The notes beneath the pieces were generated by a model, which searched no databases, had not been told where the DNA came from, and saw only the letters and a program-made list of their open reading frames with translations. 37,037 nt of DNA from Akkermansiaceae bacterium (GTDB taxonomy: Bacteria > Verrucomicrobiota > Verrucomicrobiia > Verrucomicrobiales > Akkermansiaceae). Shown here one piece after another: positions 25,213 through 33,221 of this stretch. Made by a program: the position numbers and the translations under genes. The DNA is taken from the NCBI GenBank assembly GCA_026461385.1, contig JAPJNB010000208.1, positions 1-37,037 on the forward strand, in the 5' to 3' direction. Within the stretch, counting starts at the first letter, position 1. Every line of letters begins with the position of its first letter.

Positions 25213-26106
25213 TCAAGTGAGTCGGCTGGCAGCTCCCATGATCCAGCCCGACAGCCGAACTCGCTCGACGAGGGCCATGTGCGGAACGGTGAGTGCTGCT
25301 AGGCCGACGAAGACCAGCTGAATAATCGCTCCGTTGATGGAAGTGCCACCGAGGAAATGCCAGGCCGCAGCCGATGCCACGAGAACCCCAAGCATGGGCA
25401 ACAACGTCGCACCGAGGATGAGTCCCAGAGAGGAGCGGCCCGAGTATTCGATTGTCCGCAGAATGTGGCGGGCGCTGTGCATGGCACAGAAAAATACGGT
25501 GAACGAAATCAGCGGCGGGGCAAGCACCGCCAACACCGCGACCGCACCCATTTCCAGAGCAGTTCGCCAATCTTTTGGCAGACGCTCGATCGTGGCCAGA
25601 GCGAGTCCAATCAACCAAGGCCACGCGAGCAGACATAAAAACTGTGTGACAGGTGCTGCTGCATCGATGCCGACGAGCAGTGCGAAAAGCCGCGTAATTT
25701 CCTCGGCGTAGAGCAACGTCGGTAAAATGATGATCGCTCCGCCATAGAGCGCACGCGCCAGCCATGGAGTGCCTGCGGTGGGGTCGCCGGAGAAATGCAG
25801 CAGCGAGATCAGCAAGAAGCCAATGAGAAAACCGGCAGGCGCGACCATGAAAAATCCCACGACCAATGCGCCGAGAAGAACATAGATCACCGCAAACCAG
25901 AGCCAACCCCAAAGCGTCTGAATTCCGTAAAGCTGTCGCGCGAAAATCGTGTCGAGTGCGCCGTGGGGAACGCCTAGCAAGACAATGAGCGTCGCGACGA
26001 CGATCAATTCGACCTGCGGATTAAAACGCGCAGCGGTCACGGCTACGATTGCCAGCACGATTGCCCCGACACTGAAGGCAAGGCCTTGAATTCGTAGCGC
26101 ATTCAT
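25213..26106 (-). CDS. blh: Beta-carotene 15,15'-dioxygenase, Brp/Blh family
   Basis: 297 residues from ATG 26106, which overlaps the crtY stop by ATGA; the long upstream frame is an antisense-type extension and is rejected. It cleaves beta-carotene with O2 to two retinals, the chromophore of the rhodopsin in the same cluster. It is an integral membrane protein with about eight hydrophobic helices. The conserved His residues are visible: VPHGALDT (His48), LLHFSGD (His104), AMHSARH (His210 and His214) and VPHMALVERVR (His276). It is the last gene of the rhodopsin/carotenoid train. No GC-rich terminator follows, only A/T-rich inverted repeats near 25180-25200. Confidence 0.9.
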   Translation of the reverse strand: MNALRIQGLAFSVGAIVLAIVAVTAARFNPQVELIVVATLIVLLGVPHGALDTIFARQLYGIQTLWGWLWFAVIYVLLGALVVGFFMVAPAGFLIGFLLISLLHFSGDPTAGTPWLARALYGGAIIILPTLLYAEEITRLFALLVGIDAAAPVTQFLCLLAWPWLIGLALATIERLPKDWRTALEMGAVAVLAVLAPPLISFTVFFCAMHSARHILRTIEYSGRSSLGLILGATLLPMLGVLVASAAAWHFLGGTSINGAIIQLVFVGLAALTVPHMALVERVRLSGWIMGAASRLT

Positions 26107-27281
26107 CCGCCCAGACCTCCTTCCCGTAAGCTGGGTGGTGGCCATAACACTTTGGGAATTTCCCCCAGCACCAGCCATGGTGGCAGTGCCAAAATGATGG
26201 CGGCGTAATCGGCCATCACCGCATGATCGCTCATGAAACGGATGATCCGGCGCGGGTCTTGGAGTGAGAATAGTTCCAAGAAAAGCTCGGGGGCCCGCTC
26301 CGGGTGGGCGCGCAGGACATGGAGAAAGAGTGCATCCATCGCGCGAGTGATCGAGGGGTCGGACGGATGCGACAGCGGCGGCTGCCCTGCGATCAATTCG
26401 GTGGCACATGCGTTTGCCCAGCGTTGGATGCGTTGAAATGCAAAGCCTGAGGCAGCTCGGGCACCACCCGCCGCCACGCCGACCCGGACGTGGGAAACAT
26501 CCGCACCGCGATCAAAGGCGGCCTGACCCATCGGCAGCACCCCATGCTCAGCGCGCAGCACCGCATGACTTGACTCACCGGCCTGTCGTCGGATGAAGGC
26601 GGCGAGTTCTTCCGCAAGATCTTCTGGGCCGAGTGGGTCGGGTGCGAGAACCGTGATTTCCACTAGCGCACGACGCGGCGAAAAAGGCAGTAGGTAAAGA
26701 AAGGTGATACGGCCTTTTTTATTCGGCGAAAAATCCATCAGCCGAGCCACGCCGGGATCGAAACGGTCCGCATCGCATTCGATCTCATGGCCATAAAAAG
26801 ACTGCCACAATACAGCGGCACCTCGATCCGGCATTCGCTGGGGCCGCGTGTCAATGAGCCGCTTCGCCCAACGCGAGCCTGAACTCGTCTCGACCCGCCA
26901 CAACCCGCCTTCTTTGCGTGGCTCGCCGATCACTGGCTCGTTCATCGCGAGCGTAATGCGAACCGCTTCGGCCAGTTTGTCCCTAACATGGGCGTAGAAA
27001 TTCTCCGCCGGAATCATCGCGTAAGGGCTGGTGTGGCAGTCTACGTTGATTCGGCGTCCGCCATGCGCGAGCGTAACCATCGGCCAGCGATGCTGCACAA
27101 GTTCGCACAAGTGCGCTGAGCCATCGTCCCAGAAGCACCAAGTCCGGTCATTGGAATAGTGCGATCGGCTCTCGAGGATGACGGTGCTCGGAGCCTTTTC
27201 TCCATCAGCCGCGAGTCTCAGGGCGAGACTCAGTCCCGCGCAACCGCCGCCGAGGATGAGGATGTCGGATTCAGTTTGCAT
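26103..27281 (-). CDS. crtY: Lycopene beta-cyclase, CrtY type
   Basis: 392 residues from ATG 27281; an in-frame ATG 51 bp upstream reads backward into crtB and is less likely. It cyclises both ends of lycopene to give beta-carotene. The dinucleotide-binding motif ILILGGGCAGLSLALRL (7-23) starts the protein, and NDRTWCFWDD (44-53) is the family signature. FSPNKKGRITFLYLLPFSP and DALFLHVLRAHPE further on fit the family. This is the FAD-type cyclase found in proteobacterial proteorhodopsin clusters, not the CrtYcd type common in Bacteroidota. It overlaps crtB by 11 bp and blh by 4 bp, so the products are probably made in balance. Confidence 0.92.
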   Translation of the reverse strand: MQTESDILILGGGCAGLSLALRLAADGEKAPSTVILESRSHYSNDRTWCFWDDGSAHLCELVQHRWPMVTLAHGGRRINVDCHTSPYAMIPAENFYAHVRDKLAEAVRITLAMNEPVIGEPRKEGGLWRVETSSGSRWAKRLIDTRPQRMPDRGAAVLWQSFYGHEIECDADRFDPGVARLMDFSPNKKGRITFLYLLPFSPRRALVEITVLAPDPLGPEDLAEELAAFIRRQAGESSHAVLRAEHGVLPMGQAAFDRGADVSHVRVGVAAGGARAASGFAFQRIQRWANACATELIAGQPPLSHPSDPSITRAMDALFLHVLRAHPERAPELFLELFSLQDPRRIIRFMSDHAVMADYAAIILALPPWLVLGEIPKVLWPPPSLREGGLGG

Positions 27282-28215
27282 GGCGGGTTTCGATCCCGGG
27301 CAAGCCGCGCAAGGCAGCATGCAGGCTGGCATCGTGACGTGATGGAAATTTCCAAAATGCGCTCCGTAACGGCGCGCTGAGCAGCGCTTGGGCGGTGAGC
27401 GCCGCTTTCTCGCGATCCGTCACCACGACGCGTCCGTTCCAGAATGCATGGTCAGCGGTGCGCAGCCGCGTGCCGATCGCCCGATAGACGCGGCCTGCCA
27501 CGAGGATGCCGCAACGCGCACGAAGCGGCAGATACGATAGCCCGATTTCCCCGCTCGCATAATACCGATCCGCCGAGGTCAGCAGGGCCTCCACACATTT
27601 GCGGAGCCTCGGACGAAGCATTTCTGAGGGAAAGATCAACTCGCCTGGCGACAGCTCGCCGATCATGGATGCGGGCAAGTAGCGCCGACCCACAGCAGCG
27701 TCTTCCGCGATGTCGCGAGAGATGTTGGTGAGCTGCATGGCAATACCAAGGTCGACCGCATGAGCATGAGCCACCGGAGAGCGCACATCGAGAACGCCAC
27801 ACATCATCACGCCCACCGTCCCGGCCACGCGGTAACAGTAGCGGTAAAGCTCTGCCTCATCCGCAACCTGCACCACATCGAGATCGGAGCGCACACCCGC
27901 GATCAACTCTAGGGCGATCTCGGGAGAAATGTCGCATTCCTTCATCAGGCGGATTCCATCGCGAATCACAGGATCGGCAGATACGCCCGCGATGATCGAG
28001 AGGCTGGCCGCATCCAGTTTTTCCCGTGCGTCTGCCGCAGATGTGCCTTCGTCGGCGAGATCATCGAGGTGGCGGCAAAATCCGTAGAGGCGAGTCGCTC
28101 TCTTGGCATGGGTTTTTCCGAGGAGCCGCCGAGCCCAATGGAAGCTGCGTCCTTTTGCGGCGAGTACCGCATCGGCAGCGGCGAGAGCTTCGGGTGCATC
28201 GGTTGCCGGCTTCAT
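27271..28215 (-). CDS. crtB: Phytoene synthase
   Basis: 314 residues from ATG 28215, which overlaps the crtI stop by ATGA. It condenses two geranylgeranyl diphosphates to phytoene. The first Asp-rich motif is DDLAD (51-55) inside YGFCRHLDDLAD. The second is in QLTNISRDIAEDAAVGRRYLP (Asn164, Asp168, Asp172). The typical family motif YRYCYRVAGTVG lies between them. The length is normal. The start is set by the overlap and by homology to the usual N-terminus; a longer in-frame start exists inside crtI. It is soluble or peripheral to the membrane. Confidence 0.94.
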   Translation of the reverse strand: MKPATDAPEALAAADAVLAAKGRSFHWARRLLGKTHAKRATRLYGFCRHLDDLADEGTSAADAREKLDAASLSIIAGVSADPVIRDGIRLMKECDISPEIALELIAGVRSDLDVVQVADEAELYRYCYRVAGTVGVMMCGVLDVRSPVAHAHAVDLGIAMQLTNISRDIAEDAAVGRRYLPASMIGELSPGELIFPSEMLRPRLRKCVEALLTSADRYYASGEIGLSYLPLRARCGILVAGRVYRAIGTRLRTADHAFWNGRVVVTDREKAALTAQALLSAPLRSAFWKFPSRHDASLHAALRGLPGIETRHAN

Positions 28216-29687
28216 TTCTTCAGCGCAGCGGGGATGAGCGCGTCCACGACTTTCGCCGAGCACAGCACGCCGGGCATACCAGCTCCCGGATGGGTTCCAG
28301 CTCCTGTTAGATATAGATTTTTGATGCCCTCAGCCCGATTGTGAAAGCGGAACCAAGCTGACTGCCGGAACAAGGGTGCGACGGAAAATCCCGCGCCGTG
28401 GACGCTCAAGTAATCGCTACGAAAGTCTTCCGGCGTCTTGTAAAAATCGGCGGTGATACTCTCCGCGAGACCCGGCAAAATCGTGCGATCCAGTGCGGCA
28501 ACGATGCGATCACGCAGTCGTGGGCCCTCGATTTCCCAATCCACTTTTGCCTGCAAATTCGGCACCGGACAAAGGACGTAGAAACTGTCGCAACCCGGCG
28601 GCGCAAAGCTCGGATCGGTGGCGGTGGGCCGATGCAGATAGAGCGAAAAATCATCTGCTAGAATTTGGCGATCGAAGATGTCTTTCAGAAGCTCACGGTA
28701 GCGAGGACCCATCCAGATCGTGTGGTGCGCCACCTCGGGATAGGTCTGCGTGGTTCCAAAGTAGAGGACAAACAGCCCCATGGAATAATGCGCTGCTGCG
28801 AGCTTCACGCGGGTCGAGGCAGCTTGGGCGGACGGTTGGATCATGTGCCGATAGAGATGCGCTGCGTCGGCATTGGAAACGATGACATCTGCGGTGCGCG
28901 CGCTACCGTCGGCCAGCTTGACACCCTTTGCGATGCCGCCTTGCACATCGATCTTCTCAACGGTCACGCCTAGCTCGATTTTTACGCCTTGCCTCTCCAT
29001 TAGATCGCCGAGCGCACGTGTGATCGCACCGGTGCCGCCCATTGCAAAGTGCACGCCATACTCCCGCTCGAGATAGTGGATCAAGACGTAGATGCTGGTC
29101 GTGGCGAAGGGATTGCCACCGACAAGGAGTGGCTGGATCGAGAATGCTTGTTGGAGCTTTGGATTGGAGATATGCCGCGACACCATGCCCCACACGGTTT
29201 CATAATTTCGCAGCCCGATCAGCTTCGGAATCTGGCGCACCATCGTCATGAAGCGATGAAACGGCTGAGCAGAGAGTTCCGTGAAGCCGACCTCGAAGAT
29301 TCGCTTGGATTGTGCCAGCAGGGCAAGGTAGCCAGCGCAATCCTGCGGGTCGATCCGGTCGATCTCAGCAAGCGTTTCCTCCAGCGTGCCTCCGTAGTCA
29401 AAGTGGCTTCCATCATCGTAGTGAAAGCGATACCACGGCTTGAGCGGAACAAGCTTCACATGATCTGAAAATTGCTCGCCAAAGAGTTCAAACAGCTCGT
29501 CGAATAAAAAAGGCGCGGTGATGACGGTCGGGCCAGCGTCATGACGGAAACCGTCGCGTTCAAAGACCTGGGCACGGCCACCCAGATTTTTGCAACGGTC
29601 CATCAGCGTGACTTCATAGCCTTTTGCGCGGAGCCGGAGTGCCGCTGCGATCCCCCCAAAACCTGCACCAATGACGATCGCCTCCAT
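28212..29687 (-). CDS. crtI: Phytoene desaturase (lycopene-forming)
   Basis: 491 residues from ATG 29687; the TTG just before it is less likely. AIVIGAGFGGIAAALRLRAK (residues 3-22) is the FAD-binding fold, followed by DRCKNLGGRAQVF. The C-terminal CrtI signature NLYLTGAGTHPGAGMPGVL is intact. It introduces the four double bonds that turn phytoene into lycopene. CrtI-type enzymes differ in the number of steps, and the presence of crtY and blh here implies lycopene as product. It starts 19 bp after crtE and overlaps crtB by 4 bp. Confidence 0.94.
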   Translation of the reverse strand: MEAIVIGAGFGGIAAALRLRAKGYEVTLMDRCKNLGGRAQVFERDGFRHDAGPTVITAPFLFDELFELFGEQFSDHVKLVPLKPWYRFHYDDGSHFDYGGTLEETLAEIDRIDPQDCAGYLALLAQSKRIFEVGFTELSAQPFHRFMTMVRQIPKLIGLRNYETVWGMVSRHISNPKLQQAFSIQPLLVGGNPFATTSIYVLIHYLEREYGVHFAMGGTGAITRALGDLMERQGVKIELGVTVEKIDVQGGIAKGVKLADGSARTADVIVSNADAAHLYRHMIQPSAQAASTRVKLAAAHYSMGLFVLYFGTTQTYPEVAHHTIWMGPRYRELLKDIFDRQILADDFSLYLHRPTATDPSFAPPGCDSFYVLCPVPNLQAKVDWEIEGPRLRDRIVAALDRTILPGLAESITADFYKTPEDFRSDYLSVHGAGFSVAPLFRQSAWFRFHNRAEGIKNLYLTGAGTHPGAGMPGVLCSAKVVDALIPAALKK

Positions 29688-29706
29688 CAAGATTGTTCGC
29701 TCAAAA

Positions 29707-30612
29707 CTAGAGCCTTTGGCATAATGCCAAGGCGAGGCATCGAAGGAATGCGCCCGCTCCGTTCGGTAGACGATCCGCCAATTCGATCGCCGTGCGCAGG
29801 TGCCGCAGACCGATCTCGCGAGCGACCGCCTTGGCGTTCAGTCCGTGGCCCGCAGCCTTTAAAACGAGAAGTGCATTGACCGCACGCGGCCCGTCTGCGC
29901 CGGCGGCATCACTTTCAACATCTTCCATGTCGTCCATGATCTGATAGCCGACGCCAAACGCCTCCGCTGCGCGTCTCGCCTCGCTCATCCACTCATTTTC
30001 GTCGGCCGCTGCCAAGGCCAACTCCAGTGGCAAGCTGAGCAACGCACCGGATTTTCCAATAGCAATTCTCTCATATACCGCCATGTCGGTGACCTGTTGC
30101 TCCTTTGCGGAAAACTCGGCGCATTGCCCGCGGACCACCAACGCGGTGCGCGCGTGAACGAGTGCGATCAATTCCGGTAGTAGCCGACTATCACTTACCG
30201 ATGCAAGCGCACCATAAGCGGCAGACAGGATAAGGTCTCCGGTGCAAATCGCAACCTCGTCGCCATAGGCCGCCCACACCGTCGGATTGCCACGCCGGAT
30301 CTTTTCGCGGTCTTGCAAGTCGTCATGGACAAGCGATGCGTTGTGCAAAAGCTCGGCAGTTGCGGCGAGTGCGATGGAGTCCTGCGGTGCCAGTTCGAGC
30401 GCAACGCCTGCTCCGAGTGCGAGGCGTGCACGCACCCGTTGACCGCCTGCGGCCAAATGACCGACGGCGGCCTGCGCGGAATTTGAAAACAGGCCAGTTG
30501 CGGAGGGCTCGCCGCGAGTGATCAAGCGGCGCATCAACTTTTCCACCCCATCGAGCAAATCGTCCGCGACTGCCGACGACAAACCGGTAGATGTAATGGG
30601 CCGCGCGTTCAT
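29707..30612 (-). CDS. crtE: Geranylgeranyl diphosphate synthase
   Basis: 301 residues from ATG 30612; an in-frame ATG eight codons upstream lies inside an inverted repeat and is less likely. It is a trans-isoprenyl diphosphate synthase with the first Asp-rich motif HDDLQD (DDLQD, 97-101) and the second DDMED (227-231). The first motif lacks the two extra residues found in many farnesyl diphosphate synthases, as expected for a longer-chain product. It supplies the C20 unit for phytoene. It is the first enzyme gene after the rhodopsin gene, with a structured 117-bp gap between them. Confidence 0.9.
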   Translation of the reverse strand: MNARPITSTGLSSAVADDLLDGVEKLMRRLITRGEPSATGLFSNSAQAAVGHLAAGGQRVRARLALGAGVALELAPQDSIALAATAELLHNASLVHDDLQDREKIRRGNPTVWAAYGDEVAICTGDLILSAAYGALASVSDSRLLPELIALVHARTALVVRGQCAEFSAKEQQVTDMAVYERIAIGKSGALLSLPLELALAAADENEWMSEARRAAEAFGVGYQIMDDMEDVESDAAGADGPRAVNALLVLKAAGHGLNAKAVAREIGLRHLRTAIELADRLPNGAGAFLRCLALALCQRL

Positions 30613-30622
30613 GAGTGAAAAA

Positions 30623-30663
30623 CAATGAATGGTCATTCATTGCCATCTGCTGGCAGTGAATGA
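30623..30663. promoter_or_regulatory. Overlapping inverted repeats just upstream of crtE
   Basis: Two inverted repeats share one arm. One is CAATGAATG/CATTCATTG at 30623-30642 with a 2-bp centre. The other is TCATTCATTGCCA/TGGCAGTGAATGA at 30633-30663, with 13-bp arms, one mismatch and a 5-nt loop. They cannot form together in RNA. As DNA they give three TGAATGA-like half sites. An operator for a crt regulator or an RNA switch controlling crtE is inferred. Confidence 0.5.
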
Positions 30664-30675
30664 TCTGTGTTTCGT

Positions 30676-30720
30676 CAAGGCTAGGGAGTTGTAGCAACTA
30701 ACATCCAACTCCCGTCCTTG
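30676..30720 (-). terminator. Strong hairpin between the rhodopsin gene and crtE
   Basis: CAAGG-GGGAGTTG pairs with CAACTCCC-CCTTG (13 bp with a small internal loop and a 14-nt loop), 10 bp after the rhodopsin stop. There is no T run on the minus strand, so it is more likely a transcript stabiliser or partial attenuator that lets rhodopsin mRNA exceed crt mRNA than a full stop. Confidence 0.55.
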
Positions 30721-30729
30721 CGAACTCGA

Positions 30730-31548
30730 TCAAGGTTTTGAATGACTGAGGGCTTTGTCGCTTTCGCTCGTCGCGGCGATCCAAATGATCACCCCAAAGG
30801 CGATCTTATTCACCACGTCCGCGAAATTATAAACCACATTCAAAAGCACCATGCTTTTATCTGGACTCGCTCCAGTGAGATAACCGAGGAAATATCCAAT
30901 CGGATAAATCGCCCAACCAATCACCACGATCCCGCGCATGACACTGAAAGCAGACTGCACCGCTGGTGGTGCCGATTGTGCATTGATCTTTCCAGCCTCG
31001 CCGAGAAAGATTTCCCAGAGAATAAATGCCCAACCCGCCATTCCGATGATGAATGCGATCATCGTATTCATATATCCGGCCTCGCCGAGATAACCACCGA
31101 CCAGCATCACGATCGTCCCGATCATTAAACGCCAAAACACGCCGGCAGGAACCTTGGTGATCGCAGAGAGGATGAGGTAAAATTCGACCATCAGCAAAGG
31201 AACCGTGATCAACCAATCAATGTAGCGGAAAACCGTTGGCGTGTTGCCTGTGGTCACCCACACATGACGCATATAAAAATAGTGCGTTGCGGCTACCATC
31301 GTCACGAGGCCGGACACCGTGAGGGAAGTTTTCCACTTCGGGGTAACCCGCTGTGTCTCCAAAAAGAAGAATGCAGTCGCCGCTACGAGGGCCATCGAAA
31401 TAATCCAAAAGGAAATTCCGACAACATCGTCAGCTTTAAGATCGCCGCCACCTCCGGGGCTGGCGGCAAATGCGTTGCTGGTGGATAATAAGCCAAATAT
31501 GGCTAGCCCAGACACTTTAGAAAACAAGGTTTGTGAAGTCAGGTTCAT
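30730..31548 (-). CDS. Proteorhodopsin, light-driven proton pump, green-absorbing type
   Basis: 272 residues. A Sec-like signal (about 1-29, ending SNAFAAS) precedes seven membrane helices. In helix C, RYIDWLITVPLLMVEFYLIL gives Asp111, Thr115 and Glu122, which match Asp97, Thr101 and Glu108 of marine proteorhodopsin: the DTE proton-pump motif. Leu119 matches position 105, where Leu means green and Gln blue absorption. His89 matches His75. Lys248 in helix G (FADVVNKIAFG) binds retinal. The pump moves protons outward and adds to the proton motive force. It is first in a six-gene train with crtEIBY and blh, which make its chromophore. No Shine-Dalgarno is seen before the ATG. Confidence 0.97.
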   Translation of the reverse strand: MNLTSQTLFSKVSGLAIFGLLSTSNAFAASPGGGGDLKADDVVGISFWIISMALVAATAFFFLETQRVTPKWKTSLTVSGLVTMVAATHYFYMRHVWVTTGNTPTVFRYIDWLITVPLLMVEFYLILSAITKVPAGVFWRLMIGTIVMLVGGYLGEAGYMNTMIAFIIGMAGWAFILWEIFLGEAGKINAQSAPPAVQSAFSVMRGIVVIGWAIYPIGYFLGYLTGASPDKSMVLLNVVYNFADVVNKIAFGVIIWIAATSESDKALSHSKP

Positions 31549-31931
31549 ATGTTAATTGTGGTGTTGTGTTGAGTTGTAATAATATTGTAGCACTGAGAAT
31601 TTATGGTGAATGCGTCTTGACCCGATGTCTTTTGCTAAACCCTTTGAAGACGATCGTGATACCAAGTCTTTGACCCTTTCTTGGGGTATAAGTCGATTTG
31701 GATAAGACGCTCGAGGCGCCCGGAATGAGAGGTGCCAGCAGCAATTTTCTGGACAATGAGATGAGCGATAAGACGAGTAGATTTGGATTTTTGTTCAACG
31801 CAATAAAATCTTGGAGTGAAAATATCTGATTTCTTTGCAAGGGAAGGATTTTTTTCACTTTAGGATTTAGTCGTTTTGCTTGCACGATTTTCCTCGCCTC
31901 TCTCTCTTCTGGGGATCATCAAGGAACGGTC
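31549..31931. other. Intergenic region with divergent promoters of the rhodopsin gene and a small membrane-protein gene
   Basis: 383 bp with no gene I can support. On the minus strand TACAAT (31584-31589) could be the -10 box of the rhodopsin gene, but its -35 box is weak. An imperfect hairpin (ATACC.AAG with CTTGGGGTAT) lies near 31660-31690. On the plus strand AAGGA (31920-31924) is a good ribosome site for the gene at 31932. A light-responsive or other regulator could bind here, but no clear operator stands out. Confidence 0.35.
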
Positions 31932-32138
31932 ATGAAACAACTCAGCAACCTCTGCTTCGTACTTGGTCTCGCCTCGGTTCTTGGATCCATCGCCATTTGG
32001 TATTTTGCCGGTGGTAAGGATGTGAGCTTTGAGGTTCGCACCCATGGTGAACTCTTTGGAATCTTTGTCGGCCTTTGGGCTCCGACTTTCCTGATTCTCT
32101 CAAACCGCCTCGCGCGGTATGTTGAGGAAAAGAAGTAG
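31932..32138 (+). CDS. Small two-helix membrane protein
   Basis: 68 residues with AAGGA at proper spacing. The first helix spans about residues 5-26 (LCFVLGLASVLGSIAIWYFAG). The second is about 42-60 (LFGIFVGLWAPTFLILSN) and is preceded by a conserved-looking RTHGELFGIFVGLWAPTF. A basic tail closes the protein. Similar short proteins occur widely in bacteria without known function. It is divergent from the rhodopsin gene. I am confident that it is real, but the role is unknown. Confidence 0.65.
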   Translation: MKQLSNLCFVLGLASVLGSIAIWYFAGGKDVSFEVRTHGELFGIFVGLWAPTFLILSNRLARYVEEKK

Positions 32139-32488
32139 GTCTTCTACGCTCTCCTTGGAGCTGTAATTCACGAGGAGGCCGTGGATTGACCCGGCTTTCT
32201 CTTTCTTATAGGCCACCTCGGAGGAGCCCTATCCTTGTCATCGTGGCGTTTTGAACATTGCTCGGATTTTTAGCGCCATCGCTTCTACCAAGCATGAACT
32301 TACTTCAGACACGCGCCCTTTGATCCGAGGTTGACCGACGCAACGCCACCGCTTCAGGATCGTCTCTCCATCCTCCACCGACGCTCATGAACCCGATTGT
32401 AAGCCGACCTTTCTTTGTGCGCCGCTGGGACGTCGCTCTATGGTCATGTCGGGAAACCGCGTTTTTTGAATCACTCATCTAACTGATC
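32139..32488. other. Intergenic stretch without recognised features
   Basis: 350 bp between the small membrane-protein gene and the AlkB gene. I found no convincing ORF, hairpin with T run, tRNA or repeat. It may contain the AlkB promoter, but no clear -35/-10 pair stands out. Confidence 0.4.
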
Positions 32489-33103
32489 TTGAGACCGAAT
32501 CAGCCAGCTCTTTTTAACGAAAGCGATCGCCCACTTTTGCACCGAGACGGGGTAGTCGAGTACACCCCATCGCTCTTCAGTGGCACGGAGTCGGAGGATC
32601 TTTTCAATGAATTGCTGGCCACGACTCCTTGGCAGGAAGATGAGGTTGTGCTTTTCGGCCAGCGTCGGATCCTCTCCCGCAAGGTTGCATGGATGGGAGA
32701 TGCCTCCTTTTCCTATTCCTACTCTGGGACGAGCAAGACGGCTTCTCCCTGGAGTCCCGGGCTATTGCTCATCAAAGAACGTATCGAGCAAAAGTGTGCC
32801 CATCGGTTCAACTCCTGCCTCCTGAATCTTTACCACGATGGCTCTGAAGGGATGGGATGGCACAGCGATGACGAGAAGACTCTCGGTCGTAATCCCGTGA
32901 TAGCCTCCGTGAGTTTTGGGGCCGAGCGTGTCTTCAAATTAAAGCACCGAGAATCCAAGGAGGTCGTCTCCGTACTTTTGGAAAATGGTAGCCTCTTGGT
33001 CATGAAGGGGGAGACCCAGCATCATTGGGTTCATACGATGCCCAAGACCAAAAAAATCACTACACCTCGGATCAACCTTACTTTCCGGATGTTTGTGGGT
33101 TGA
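32489..33103 (+). CDS. AlkB-type 2-oxoglutarate/Fe(II) dioxygenase
   Basis: 204 residues from TTG 32489; the next Met is at residue 69, too far inside the domain. It should oxidatively remove alkyl groups from damaged bases in DNA or RNA. The jelly-roll core shows LLNLYHDGSEGMGWHSDDE with metal ligands His125 and Asp127, and HHWVHTMPK with His182. RINLTFR carries Arg194 and Arg200, which bind 2-oxoglutarate and shape the active site. The layout is like the short ALKBH2/3-type enzymes. It is a single gene. The start codon is the weakest point. Confidence 0.9.
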   Translation: MRPNQPALFNESDRPLLHRDGVVEYTPSLFSGTESEDLFNELLATTPWQEDEVVLFGQRRILSRKVAWMGDASFSYSYSGTSKTASPWSPGLLLIKERIEQKCAHRFNSCLLNLYHDGSEGMGWHSDDEKTLGRNPVIASVSFGAERVFKLKHRESKEVVSVLLENGSLLVMKGETQHHWVHTMPKTKKITTPRINLTFRMFVG

Positions 33104-33221
33104 TTGGATCGGGTGATCGAGAAAATTTAGACCGATTCGATTTCCCGGGTAATCCGATTTGCCTAGGAGGAGTCCTTGGGCGGAAATGTGACGAAACACC
33201 GTAAACTTCTGGAAGGACACC

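Noticed and set aside
31601..31885. 94-codon minus-strand ORF upstream of the rhodopsin gene
   Set aside because: No protein-like pattern and no ribosome site; it lies in the probable promoter/leader region.
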